From assembly GCA_014529385.2 (NCBI GenBank), contig CM043947.1, positions 98,738,036 through 98,802,035 of the forward strand: a stretch of DNA of 64,000 nucleotides, written 5' to 3'. The notes beneath the pieces are model-generated. The model was not told the origin of the DNA. It was given only the letters and a program-made list of their open reading frames with translations, and did not search any database. The first letter of the stretch is position 1; each line of letters starts with the position of its first letter. The translations under genes and the position numbers were made by a program. Below are positions 52,845-63,724 of the stretch, one piece after another. Origin of the DNA: Adiantum capillus-veneris (lineage: Eukaryota > Streptophyta > Polypodiopsida > Polypodiales > Pteridaceae).

Positions 52845-53110
52845 TGTGCATGATTGAGAAGTATCTACCCACGAGCTGCCTAACTATCCAAATGCATTTC
52901 TTGTCCATGTAGTAGATGAGGTTGCAGTGGCACGTACAGCCTTGAGCCGTTGGATGTTCTTTCTAGAGCGGTTCATGAAAACACTTAAGGGTTTTGTTCG
53001 CCAAAAAGCGCGTCCAGAGGGGAGCATGGTAGAAGGATGGCTGGTGCAAGAGTCTCTTCTCTTGGCGATCAAATTTCTATTTGCGTTTCTGACCCAGAAA
53101 TGCCTCGACT

Positions 53111-53881
53111 ATGGAGCGACAGGAGGATGCAAGATTGGTGGGAGAGGAGCCGCACGGGCAAGGGGTGCCAAAGAAAATGGACGACACCATGCGAGGAAAG
53201 ATCATGAAGTTCTATATACTAAATTCCGAGCCGATGCAAAAATGGCTTGAAAGGTATGAAGAAGAGAAAGAGAGATGCAATAGGGAGCGACACAATTTTA
53301 GGCAAAGCCGAACGACTAGAGGCCTACCCTTGCCAGAGTGTCTCGCTCCTCTACCTGAATTCCCTACAATGGCATGGTTGGACAAGACAGTGAGAGAAGC
53401 TCGACAGATTGGAGAACCCATATCTCCAGAAGAGGAAGAGCTGGCTATTGGATGTGACTGGAGGTATCATACATACATGGCACTGTGGTCACATGGAAAG
53501 CATTTCCGAACACAACAAACTGACAGCAGAAGAAACACGTTTTCCAGTGGGGTAATGGTTAGTTTCATGCAAAAGAGCAGGGCCAGTGCTAGAGACACAA
53601 ATGAGAGCACTAGCAACCTAGACTACTGTGGTCTGGTGTCAGATATCTTGAAAGTCGGCTTCAGACGGTTTGAGATGTTTTTGTTGGATGTGAAGTGGTT
53701 CAAGGTGATTACTTCTGGTTGCAATGCAACGGTATGCAGAGATGGAAACAAGATTGTGCAGATAGATTCTACAAAGGTTTGGACAGATGCAAGCGACACG
53801 TTTGCTCTCCTCGAACATTGCGAGCAAGTGGTCTTTGTACCGGACCCTCGAGAGCGACAATGGTGGTTTGTAGTTCAGGTT
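53111..53881 (+). CDS. CACTA transposase, DUF4216 segment
   Basis: Contains 'SGVMVSFMQKSRASARD', 'DYCGLVSDILKVGF' and 'DVKWFKV', and near the end 'VFVPDPRERQWWFVVQ', the DUF4216 order in plant TnpD proteins. The open frame runs on to 54079 only because it reads into the LARD-B LTR; the transposase part stops at about 53881. Confidence 0.85.
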
Positions 53882-53882
53882 G

Positions 53883-54152
53883 CTCTTGCACGGGGGGAGA
53901 TTGCACCCAGTGTTTTCGTTGTTCTTCTCGCCTCTTACTTCTTCTCTCTTGTCGTGTCGGCGAAGCACTCCGCTCTAGGAGCTGTGCCTGCACGTGTTCT
54001 TTCGCTCTCTCCCGCTCTCTGTCTCTCTCTGTTTGTATTGTGCTCGATTATGGATTTGTGCGAATCGGCAAGTAAGTAGATTTATTCGTTTATGTCTTGA
54101 TATACGCTATTTGGAGTATTTTGCAGGGCTCTCTATGCTCCCGTCTGTAGCA
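53883..54152 (+). repeat. LARD-B 5' LTR, truncated
   Basis: 270 bp starting inside the LTR at 'ctcttgcacgggg'; ends TGTAGCA. Confidence 0.9.
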
Positions 54153-54153
54153 G

Positions 54154-54165
54154 TGGTATCAGAGC
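54154..54165 (+). promoter_or_regulatory. LARD-B primer-binding site
   Basis: TGGTATCAGAGC, exact initiator-Met type. Confidence 0.9.
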
Positions 54166-54966
54166 GAAGGCTACGCTCCCAGACTGAACAATTTGAGAAG
54201 CAACAGCTAAGTGGTTTTTCTTTCTTATGTTTGCAAATTTTGCTAATTGCTTCAATTAGTGTTGATTGCATGATGCAATTAATGTTTTTTCTTTTTTTGG
54301 AAATTTAAGAGAGTCTCTTCTTTATCGCCATAATTTAGTGATTGTTAATGTAAATATTTTGTTAATTAAACATAATAATAAAATGGATTAAACTAAAAAT
54401 CATGTAGAGATAATTAGTTTTTTTTAAAAAGAGAGAAATAGTACATAGCATTTAATAGGATATTAAGAAGAACAGAATCTTACTCGAGAGTACTTGGCTA
54501 GAATTCACATTATAGGATTACGAGGATAAATTTTAACGTCGTAAAAAAGTTGAACGTACACAATAATAGAGGCAGAGGAAGATTAAGGATCCTGAGTGAA
54601 CCTTTGAGATGTGCTCAAACTTGATCTTGGAGTGGATGATGATGAAGAGATAAGCACAATCGTTAGCTCCGAAATTAGGATTATTATTATTTTTAGCGAC
54701 AGGGTGGACTATTAACATTGCTCGTGGAAGATGACGCAAGCGTTAATTACCCAGCTCGGGTGTTGATTCACTTGCGTCTCCAAATAGGACCGTCAGCCCC
54801 CATCATAACAGGCTGCTTCAGAGACAATCTCCCAATCAACTCACTCTCTCTCTCTCTCCTCAATCTCTTTTTCTCTCTCATTCTTCCTCTCCTCCACGGC
54901 ATGCGAATTACTTCTCTCTCTTTCAGACAATGAAAAAAAAAAGAAAAAAAAACGGTGTGCAGGAAA

Positions 54967-54969
<3 letters not shown>

Positions 54970-55061
<92 letters not shown>
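54970..55061 (+). repeat. (CT)n microsatellite
   Basis: About 46 pure CT units. Confidence 0.97.
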
Positions 55062-55064
<3 letters not shown>

Positions 55065-57715
55065 TGTAGGTCATGTAGCCACCCCTTTTGGACTCTTCTC
55101 AGTGACACTCGCCCACCTTTTCCTCTTTTTCTCTGGCTCTCAATCAACAACCACTCTAAACCAAACCTAATTACTCCCTCTCCTTCTCCACTCCCTGTGG
55201 CTATCATCTACCAACCCAGTCATGAGCTGCGCATCATCATGACCACATATCGCATGGTACGCATGCCGGCGTCCACACCCACCCAACAACCGGTGCCTCT
55301 CTAATATGTCTATCTCTCTGCAGCCCCACCAAATAAAGTTTCTCTCTCTCTCTCGCGACTGCCATTCTCTCTCTTCTTCTCCCCCTGCTTACTCCAATCG
55401 CCATCCATTGCGCACCACCCATGCAGGCTTTTTATTTTGACTAGCCAGTCATCTACTATCTCTCTCCCTCTGCCATTGAACTATAACTGCATGATGGGTA
55501 GTTGTAGTGTGTGGCAGACAATGCACACACCCACTCTCAAGTGCCAACTTCTTGTCTCGTTAAACTTCCTCTCTCATTTTGTGAACAGAAACACACGCAT
55601 GGAGAACCCTTTTTTCACAATCGGTTGTCGTCCATAGCAGTCATCAAAACTGTGTGTCTCTCACTCTCTCTTTCCCCCTCCTAGTCAAACTACCTACTCA
55701 CCCCCCGTCTCTCTCTCTGGCGTAGCCGCTGCACAACCATCATTACAGATAAATCAGCCGTCTTTCTCTCTGGTCTACGGGCAGATTTCTCTCTCTCTAC
55801 CCCTTGTTTCCACCAACCCTCTCGCTTTTGCCCCCCCACCCATCAACCCACCTCTGCATGGTAGTGCACAGAAGTGCTTGTTTACATGGCGGTGAGCCCC
55901 TCCTTTTGGACTATAGTTTGCCCCTCCACCTATAGACCACCCCAGTCGCCCCTCCAGTTGATTGTGGCCACTCGCGACCTACCGGTTTATTTGTTTTATT
56001 ATGATTTTTGGCTTTTTTTTTGGCTCTAGTTAGCACAAACAATACCCACACTCACGCTCTCTCTCGCTTTGTGTTGCCAATCCCTAATGAGCAAGCTTCA
56101 TAGCAACCTTCAAAGTCTACCTATGCTAGAATCATGCAGACGTTCCCCCACTTGCACTCTCTTCTGCTGGCACCTTGAAAACCTATACCCTACGAGAGAC
56201 AACATCTATGAGATATAGACATGTCTGAGCAGCAGGGCATCAACAACATCAGAACGATGCCGCTGTTGGCTATTCCAAGCCTTGACAGGGGCATGTTGAG
56301 GTGGCGGTGGACATCGTGCATTTCCTTGGCTTGCTTAATGGTAGAAGAGATGCATGTGCGTCACTCGTCAGAGAGAGGAATGCATGTTCAATGAGGGTTG
56401 CATTCCTTGAAAGCATTGTTCTTCACTTTACCTCATTTAATTTTGTACCCCACATTGTATTGGATACAAAGAATTCTATCAGTTTGTTCCCATAGGCCTT
56501 TGGCAACCAGATAATAAAACACTTCATTTCATTTCTCTCTCTCTTCCCTTTCCCACTACGATTCCTTATAAAGACGAACATAGATGAAGCTCTTCAATAA
56601 GCATGCACTAGCTTTTTGGACATCACCGGGCTATAAAGCATATTCGGACATCGACAAAGCTCCTCAGCGGCAAGCTTCCTGCGTCAACAGTGCCTGTTGT
56701 CGACCCTCTCGGGCATTGAGATGATCATGATGATGATGATTTCAGTTTGACGATATTACTTTCAGTCTTTTAATTTAATTTTTCACTACACTTCATTTTA
56801 TTTTGTATCTGATATTGTATTAGATCCATGAAGATTATACGAGTTCGACCCCATGCCTTTTTACAGACGAGTAATATAGTTTCTTCGCTATTGATGCAAT
56901 AATTTTTTCAACAACGCTAGAGCATTGACGATGACGATGATGATTTTGTTTTGTACCTAGACTAAATGTCCTTTAGTGTATTTTAATTTCTTGAACTTTG
57001 TAACTTCCCCAGTACCTCTTTTGTTTGCTTTGATGAACAGTCACAAACTTCCACAAGTTTAGTGTAATTACCAACGAAAGCTTTAAAATACTTTTGCAGA
57101 TAACGTTCAACTACATTGCTACAATCAGAGAACCTCAAGGTATGAATTATGACTACATCCCTCTAGATAAATTCTCCCTGATAAGTAAGCTCCCTCCCTA
57201 TATAACTTTCATTTGAATGCAATATTACCTAATTCCACATCCCAGTCCTTATTCCACGTACTTTCTAATTCAAGCATCAAAAAAATAAAAAAATAATTAA
57301 AAATAAATAAATAAATCACCTTTTCCTACATCTCCTTATCTAACAATCCTCAAGTATAATTTAGATTGAACAAAATTAATACTTTTTCAAGTTAATGTCT
57401 TTTGAGGGATCACTTTTACAGATATTCTCATACCCACCCACCTTTACAACAAGTAACTTGGGTATCATCAGACAATTTTCAACAATAGAGCCCTTCACTT
57501 ATTTCAATTCTGTTACAAGTTGTCAATGTACTTATATTCATTGAAACGTCATATATTGACATAACTGATCAGACAGCTACTTAAATCAGTCCTGTTGTTT
57601 TGGGATATTGTTTTCATTTGGTTTAAACACTACAGTCTACTCCAATTTGATATCAAGCAAGTAATTTATGATGTTGTTTTTTTATGCTTGGTCTAGTCCA
57701 TTGGTCACGTGCTCA

Positions 57716-57930
57716 CAGATCCGCCGATTTAGGCAGTGTGAAAATGCTCATCCTGGTGCAGATTCGCCGATCTAGGCAGCACAACAACAAAAAAACTATA
57801 GATTTACACCTTTTAAGCAATACCAAATGCAGATTCGTCGATTTAGGCATCACGTCTTATTTGTGCAAATTCGCAGATTTAGGCAGCACGTCTTATTGGT
57901 GTAGATTCGCCGATTTAGGCAATACCAATC
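57716..57930 (+). repeat. LARD-B tandem motif array
   Basis: Five copies of 'gattcgccgatttaggca' or close variants, some joined by 'cacgtcttattggtg' spacers. Counterpart of 12395-12592. Confidence 0.88.
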
Positions 57931-57942
57931 ACAAAATCATGC

Positions 57943-57965
57943 TGCAGTGGCTGGCCACCACTGCA
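57943..57965 (+). other. LARD-B stem-loop next to the motif array
   Basis: TGCAGTGG (57943-57950) pairs with CCACTGCA (57958-57965) around CTGGCCA. In LARD-A (12609-12631) the inner five pairs and the loop are kept. Confidence 0.7.
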
Positions 57966-58133
57966 ACTGGTATGATTTTGTTACCCGGGTACATAATGAA
58001 AGTGATTTGGATTTGGACTTATATTGTGGAATTGCAATTGGATTAGGATTTGGTATCTGATGATTATGTTATCACGGCAGTGTTTATGTGATGAGACTTG
58101 ACATTATGAGATTGATGATGAGTGTGACCAATG

Positions 58134-58198
58134 ATATCCTGATTCATCAGGGTATGACATATACTACTTATTCTAGTGGTATGGGACACTAGAATAGG
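58134..58198 (+). other. LARD-B conserved stem-loop pair
   Basis: Same two stems and the same 8-nt second loop as LARD-A (12789-12853); the changes between copies fall in the first loop and the linker. Confidence 0.82.
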
Positions 58199-58352
58199 TA
58201 GTATGTGGATGACGACAAGCATAAGCAATGTTGTCTAGTTTTATGGATTTTTTAACTATTTGATACAGATTTTCTAATCATTGTTTTTGACACGTATTGT
58301 TGCAGATTTTTATCTTCGCAACTGAGGACAGTTGCTTTCCAACGGAGAGGTA

Positions 58353-58838
58353 TGTTATAGAATTCACATTTTATTATTTATTGCAGCTGACAGGTGGAAA
58401 AGACTAGACCCAGCTTGGCCTATGAAAATGTATTTGTATATCATGTACATTTATTATTCAAGTGTTCTTTTATGAGCTTTGGCCAATTATGACCGGCCGA
58501 TCAATTTGTAACCAATTTGACCATTCAAGAAATCTATATAACAAATATGTGCAAGAGGGAAATGGTCACTCTTGCACGGGGGGAGATTGCACCCAGTGTT
58601 TGCGTTGTTCTTCTCGCCTCTTACCTCTTCTCTCTCGTCGTGTCGGCGTAGCACTCCGCTCTAGGAGGTGCCCCTACACGTGTTCTTTCGCTCTCTCCCG
58701 CTCTCTATCTCTCTCTGTTCGTATTGTGCTCGATTATGGATTTGTGCGAATCGACAGGTAAGTAGATTTATTCGTTTATGTCTTGCTATGCGCTATTTGG
58801 AGTATTTTGTAGGGCTCTCTATGCTCCCGTCTGTAGCA
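58353..58838 (+). repeat. LARD-B 3' LTR
   Basis: 486 bp, TGTTAT...TAGCA, preceded by the purine tract 'cggagaggta'. Confidence 0.92.
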
Positions 58839-59685
58839 AGAGCTCCTTGAGGAAAGTCGGCAAGACCATGCAGATACTACTGTGACATTAGATGAGATGG
58901 ACGAAGGTATGGCAGAGGAAGCTGACAGATATACGAGGGATAACGCAGACGAGGCAGGTATGACACTTGTAGATGAAGAAGCAATGGATGAAGACAATCT
59001 GCCAGAACGAGTTGGGACAGAGTTATGTCTGCAGTTAGAGATAGACAATGATACGGAGCAAGATCTTATTGATGATGCCTCACTAGTCGAGGCCTGTAAG
59101 TGTTTGTGTGAAGACGTTGATTTAAAATTAAGCTCTTTCTTAATTTAAACAGAGGTGTTCTGACGCTTTCTTTTACTTTATTTATGCAGGAGTTTAGTAT
59201 GGCAGACCAGTATCCAGATCCCGCTTCTATGAGTGCAGATGCATTTATGGGCTTCATCACACGGATGACAGCCAATCAGATGGCGGATGCATCTCAATAT
59301 TGGATAGCCAGAGGCACGGGAACCACACCTCCGAGATTCACATCTGAGGGTCCGACGCCTATGGGGGGACCGCCTATGCGGAGGGGGGTTGCCTATGAGT
59401 ACGATGCCTGCGAGGTATCCCATCATGGCCGCTTCGACACCTAGGGGTACGACAAAGGCGAGTACGTCGTCATCTCCCCAGCACAGGCGCACTCGCCGAT
59501 TTCGGAAATCGTCAGGTGGAGGTGGTGATTGCTATGGAGGAGGGTCTACAGATGCTTCGACCCCTCCTTGCTCTTGACCCCCGTCCTACCCAAACACACC
59601 TCTTAGCACACCTCGGACACCTTGGGGGACACACAATCCTAGTGCCTCCAAGCTCTATACTGTACGGACAGATGGACAGGTTGAC

Positions 59686-60027
59686 ATGGATAGAGTCGGG
59701 ACTGAGATGAGACAGCGGGTTCGCCAGCTCGCGGAGCTACAGTTTTCAACCACCATTATGACGCCTTGGGCTGATAAGGATTGCAGGAAATTCAATTATA
59801 TAGTGGAGACCATCATGAGAGAGTATCAGCCTGCTCCGGGTCCAGAGGAGCTTCCGAGGAGGTGGATCACGAGTGTTTCACGAGACACCATGAAACATCC
59901 TCGAGATGCAGCTCGTCGGGCTTTCAGGCAGGGCTCGCCGAAGCCTTCGGGCATCTCACACGAGACGTGGCAGCAGATCAGGGAGGATGAACAGACAACG
60001 GACACGCAGTTCAGACAGCAGCGCTAG
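59686..60027 (+). CDS. TnpA-like segment (113 codons)
   Basis: Best preserved part of the TnpA-like gene; basic and Arg-rich, with the Transposase_24-like order 'SRDTMKHPRDAARRAFRQ', then 'GISHETWQQI'. The ATG is internal. After the TAG the next codons still match the expected family ending ('TKGTSHLGNRGFDTF'). Confidence 0.7.
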   Translation: MDRVGTEMRQRVRQLAELQFSTTIMTPWADKDCRKFNYIVETIMREYQPAPGPEELPRRWITSVSRDTMKHPRDAARRAFRQGSPKPSGISHETWQQIREDEQTTDTQFRQQR

Positions 60028-60105
60028 GCCGCGGAGGTACGACGGATGACCAAGGGCACATCTCATCTTGGCAACAGAGGCTTCGACACCTTTTGCTATA
60101 AGTTT

Positions 60106-60215
60106 GTGAGTTTCCAATCCAATCCTAGCTATGGCATTTTTTTAAAAACGCGATGAATCATGTATTCTTAATTAGTTTGTTTTTTGTATAAACACACAAT
60201 CTTGCAATGCATCAG
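60106..60215 (+). other. Predicted intron in TnpA-like gene
   Basis: Strong donor 'gtgagt' (60106) to AG (60214-60215), 110 nt; joins 'DTFCYKF' in phase to 'ALTRQEETDGYQRGIYEV'. Confidence 0.7.
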
Positions 60216-60504
60216 GCCCTGACACGCCAGGAGGAGACAGATGGATATCAACGAGGCATTTATGAAGTATTGAATGATCTTGCTACCGCCGCAGGAGAGC
60301 TTGTAGACTGGGAGGCCTTAGAGTCTCGCTGATTGATTGAGGTGAGATGTTAATATGTATGAGTTGATTTAATTAATTAAGTATATGTGAAGTAATATCA
60401 TACTAATTTTGTGACTTGTCCTTTTATGTGCAGGTTGTGATGCAGAGTCATCAGTGGATTTCTATATATGTTTTGTGAGACACAGACACATCTCTGTGTT
60501 TCTT

Positions 60505-60720
60505 TCTTGTATAGACATGGTTATGGTTATTGTTTATTGTTTATGGACATTATGGTTATGGTTATTGTTTTGTTTATGGTTATGTTTAACTTTATGGTTA
60601 TGGTTATCGTTATGGTTTTGATCAATATGGTTATGGTTATGGTTTTGCACAAAGTTCGTTATATATGAAGTTTGTTATGGTTATGGTTTTAATTTGGTTA
60701 TGGTTTTGCACAAAGTTCGT
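60505..60720 (+). repeat. Irregular GGTTAT repeat
   Basis: Many 'ggttatggttat' units mixed with 'gtttatgg' variants. Not the plant telomere unit TTTAGGG. Confidence 0.85.
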
Positions 60721-60883
60721 TTAATTTCTTCCATCAAGTTGTGCCTTAAATCTTATGTGAGATCCTACATGGATATCATGTAGGAGGCGTATACATATGG
60801 TTTTTTTTTAAAAGTTTATGTAAAACCAAAGGGAACTCTGCAAAAATTTCTACAGGAGCACGGTTGATTTTGGTATTGCTCGC

Positions 60884-60973
60884 TTTCTTGGGCAAAGGAC
60901 AGGCAGTCTGGCTGTGGCTGTGTCCATCTTTTCACTAGGCACAGGCCAGGCTGCCTGTCCTCTGCCCAAGAAA
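60884..60973 (+). repeat. Long near-perfect hairpin in CACTA 3' region
   Basis: Arm 60884-60916 pairs with 60940-60973 over about 33 bp with one mismatch, one G-T pair and one bulge; loop 23 nt. The arms begin 'tttcttgggcaaaggacagg' and end 'cctgtcctctgcccaagaaa'. Confidence 0.9.
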
Positions 60974-60999
60974 TTTGTTTTTGATATGGTCGTTGAAAT

Positions 61000-61162
61000 A
61001 CGCATCGATAGGGACGTCAAAATACGTGTCGAAAACAAAGCCTTTCGACTCAGATATCGACGCATATTTTGATGGTATAGATCACAGGCACGAAGATTTC
61101 GACGCAGTTTTCGACGTCTCGCGTCGAAATCTGCATCGAAAGCACTTGTTTTTGTTGTAGTG
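61000..61162 (+). repeat. CACTA 3' terminal inverted repeat and subterminal region
   Basis: Ends TTGTTGTAGTG. Carries at least six 'tcgacg'/'cgtcga'/'tcgatg' motifs in both orientations within 160 bp, plus the inverted copy of the 13-bp block at the 5' end. Confidence 0.85.
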
Positions 61163-61165
61163 AGT

Positions 61166-62266
61166 GATCAATGTTTCACCTCCTATTATGGTTCAGATGT
61201 TTTAGCAAGGCTTGCAAAAGATTGCAACTGAAAGTATTTAGTTTCTTTTCAGAACTATTTACATTCCTTTTTAAGGTGTGCTAGACGCATCACATTTGCC
61301 ATAAGTATTGGCAAAAATCACCATGGATATATAGGTTCCAATCTGTTTTTTGCTAAATGCATGCACACTAGGTGTTATGGGCCCTAGTGTTTAGCAAAGG
61401 CTGATTTGGAACGGCGTGCATATTCCTCAAGTTGCTTCTTATGAAGCATTTTGCACTCTATCTGCAGTATATCTATGAGATTAGTTTTTGGTCTACTAAT
61501 CACCAATAGAGGTCATGGCTGGGTTTGGGTGTTTGTGGATTTTTCAAGTTAACCACGATGGTCATTCCGGACATTCTTGCTTGCCTAAACAATGCTACAC
61601 GATATTGTAATTCCCATTTACCACTCCTCTGGGAAGACTGTCTATAAACCGTCAGGGAAAATACACCTCAGTATTGTCAGTTATCCAAGGGGATAGGAAG
61701 ATTACAAAGTGTAATCTTGTGCTGAAGGATATGCAAAGTGCATACATTAGCACTAAGCGATCCAATCAGTAAGCATTTATTGATCTACTTCAAGTTTGCT
61801 TATCATAAGTTAAAGCATGTTTGCCACTAGGTGTAGTCTCTTCATGTATAAATCAAGTTGTCAACCTTGAACACTAGTTATGATTGGGTTGTTTACTACT
61901 GAAATTGGAAAACAAGTCAAGGACTTAAACTTGGATAATGAGTTATGTTAGAAAGTTACTTTCATGGAAAGTGAAAAGAGGTACTCTTTTTGGTACATCT
62001 TAGTTGTGATAAACTCGTTTACCATCCTCATGAACGTTCTAAATGGAGTCTACACACTATGTTTGGATAGGAAGCGGTACCATCAGATGGTTGCAAAGGG
62101 ACAACAATGTAGAAATCAAGATGTTACTCTTAGTTTCATTGAACCTCCTATTGAACCGGGTTCCGCATAAATGAACCGTTGGATCCATAAGGGATGTCAC
62201 GGTAGAAAACATTAGTGTTCTTATGAAGATACCATCACTTGTGTTTTCACGGACGAAAACGCTTCT
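61166..62266. other. Element C right interior
   Basis: No recognised protein. The 68-codon frame at 61964-62170 has a hydrophobic stretch ('FWYILVVINSFTILMNVL') but no known motif. A hairpin lies at 61335-61412. Confidence 0.6.
61335..61412 (+). repeat. Interrupted inverted repeat in element C
   Basis: Three paired blocks: GTTCCAA/TTGGAAC (61335-61341 with 61406-61412), TTTGCTAAA/TTTAGCAAA (61349-61357 with 61390-61398) and CACTAGG/CCTAGTG (61366-61372 with 61383-61389), with the self-complementary TGCATGCA bulged out. Confidence 0.85.
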
Positions 62267-62281
62267 CCAAGGGGGGAGTAA
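62267..62281 (+). promoter_or_regulatory. Element C polypurine tract
   Basis: 'ccaaggggggagtaa' ending at the base before the 3' LTR. Confidence 0.85.
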
Positions 62282-62423
62282 TGTCAGACAATGGTAGGAC
62301 CAGGTACGGCCAAGGTCCAGGACGGACATGCAATCAACGGGGTCCCTTTATTTAGAACGCCAAGGACCTATATAGGGCATGGCTGGGTGGTGATGAGCAT
62401 GTTCCAGTCCCCTTGCCCTTTCA
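62282..62423 (+). repeat. Element C 3' LTR
   Basis: 142 bp; about 15 differences from the left LTR; followed by TTGGA. Confidence 0.92.
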
Positions 62424-62428
62424 TTGGA

Positions 62429-63700
62429 GCTACAAAAGTTTGGTGGTGAAGCCGCTTGCGGCTCTGCACGGTGGCACGTGTGGCACTTTTGGCGGGCTCC
62501 TGATGGGGCAATGGCCGTAGCCATTGGGAGTGGGCGGCAAAAGGCGACGCCAATACGGGCGTGGAGAGTGTTGTCAGCATTCAACACTCAGACATAGCTA
62601 ACGTGGCCGCCTGATGGGGGCCCATTCACATGCGGCCCTTGGGGCCCCAACCTTTTCTGAGGACAAGCTCCCCCCCCAATTAGTGAGGTCGCTAATGCTC
62701 GAGGTCGAGGGGTAGGGGATGATTCCTATTCGAGAAATGAGGAAGAGAAGGAGTGTTCAAGAGCCGTAGTGTGTACAAGGAGTGGGCGGGCCAGCCGTTT
62801 CAAGGCCGACCAAGCAAAGGCAAAGGCAAGGAGGGAAACCGGGACCAAAAAGGAGAGTGAGGAGAGAGAAAGAGAGAATGAGAGAAGACAGCAGAAAGGG
62901 TCAAAAGTAGGAGCAGTACAAGATAGGCCTTCCAGAGGGTAACAATGAAGAAAAAATAAAAAAATAAAAAGTTCCTAGGGAGAATAGAAACATCGTTAAT
63001 GTCCCCCCACAAGTGCAAGAGATCAAGAGAAAACATATGAAAATGAGGTGGCTCCCTTCTTCCAAAAGATACCAAATTAGGGTGCCAAATGGAACAATTG
63101 AAGAGTAGTTTGCAAAGTAGAAGGTCCCCCACTATAAAAGCAAATTATTATCAAATAAGGGGCTTTTTTGTGCCATTTGAAGCCTTCAAAGTGGAGCTCT
63201 CTAACAAACTAATCCCTTTGTACTTTTTTCTTGAAAATGGCCATGGTGATGGCATTGCAAGCCTTTGTACATGCCTTGTGAAGTGTAATCAAGCCACTGT
63301 TGCCCTGTTTTGTTGTTGTTTCCCCTTTCCCCCTTCTCTTTCTCTTGCTTTTGTGTTTCCCCTCGGTGTCGGCAGTGTGGATGTGTGTGCCCCCACGGAC
63401 CGACGGTGTTTTGTATGAGAGAGTGAGATTGAGCAGCCGTGTGCGTGTGTAAGGGTGGAGACAAACCGTGGTAGTTGGTGTCTGCTGTGTGGTGGATTTG
63501 TGGAGTGTGTGAGCAGTGGAAATTGAACATGTGGTGGGCTGCTAGTGAGAAGTGTGTTTTTGAAGGTGTTTTCTAAGAGGATAGGGGTGATGTTGTTGCC
63601 CTCAGTTATAGAGAGGCCCTTGTGTTTGTGCCGGGTGTGTTCCCCCATTCCCCCTCTCCATCTTCTGGTGCCCGCATTGAGGAGCACATTGATTGCTCCC
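62429..63700. other. Right flank of element C, unassigned
   Basis: Joined to the sequence left of 46146 before element C inserted. GC-richer than its surroundings. No gene recognised; it may be leader or LTR of the Ty3 element whose gag follows. Confidence 0.5.
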
Positions 63701-63724
63701 AGTTGATTGAAAAGAAGCGATGGA

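Larger units (their letters stand above)
51075..53881 (+). pseudogene. CACTA TnpD-like transposase, broken
   Basis: Fragments in order: 51075-51190 ('QPIYEGTKISVLRTCLLFLN', N-terminal region); 51272-52010 (zinc-binding and Transposase_21 start); intron 52011-52089; 52090-52844 (Transposase_21 core and start of DUF4218); 52845-53110 (DUF4218, 'SRWMFFLERFMKTLKGFV'); 53111-53881 (DUF4216). Lesions: in-frame TAG at 51887, TGA at 52164, and at least two frameshifts between 52800 and 53110. The gene is cut at its 3' end by LARD-B. TnpD is the catalytic transposase of the superfamily, acting on the terminal repeats in the nucleus. Confidence 0.88.
54166..58342. other. LARD-B interior, non-coding
   Basis: AT-rich start, C/T-rich middle (54840-55900) with a long CT run, then AT-rich sequence similar in places to LARD-A. 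Open frames in the CT-rich part are low-complexity artefacts. Confidence 0.75.
53883..58838 (+). mobile_element. LARD-B: second copy of the non-coding LTR family, 5' truncated
   Basis: The right LTR (58353-58838, 486 bp) is complete. The left LTR keeps only its last 270 bp (53883-54152), matching 58569-58838 base for base in length; the first 216 bp are missing. Primer site TGGTATCAGAGC at 54154. Interior about 4.2 kb, non-coding, similar in order to LARD-A. No target duplication is seen because the left end is lost. Confidence 0.9.
58839..60332 (+). pseudogene. CACTA TnpA-like gene and distal TnpD part, broken
   Basis: Resumes CACTA after LARD-B. 58839-59095 encodes a very acidic stretch (many Asp/Glu). 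A likely intron follows (GT 59096 to AG 59189). An ATG at 59199 starts 'MADQYPDPASMSADAFMGFI', which runs to a stop at 59442; a frameshift follows. 59686-60027 encodes 'FNYIVETIMREYQ' and 'SRDTMKHPRDAARRAFRQGS', with 'ISHETWQQIRED' resembling Transposase_24, found in TnpA-like proteins. After an in-frame TAG (60025-60027) it continues in phase, with a second predicted intron (60106-60215), to TGA at 60330-60332. TnpA-like proteins bind subterminal motifs and assist transposition. Confidence 0.7.

Noticed and set aside
53883-54079. C-terminal extension of the CACTA transposase frame
   Set aside because: The frame merely reads into the LARD-B LTR.
60505-60720. Interstitial telomere repeat
   Set aside because: The unit is GGTTAT-like and irregular, not TTTAGGG.
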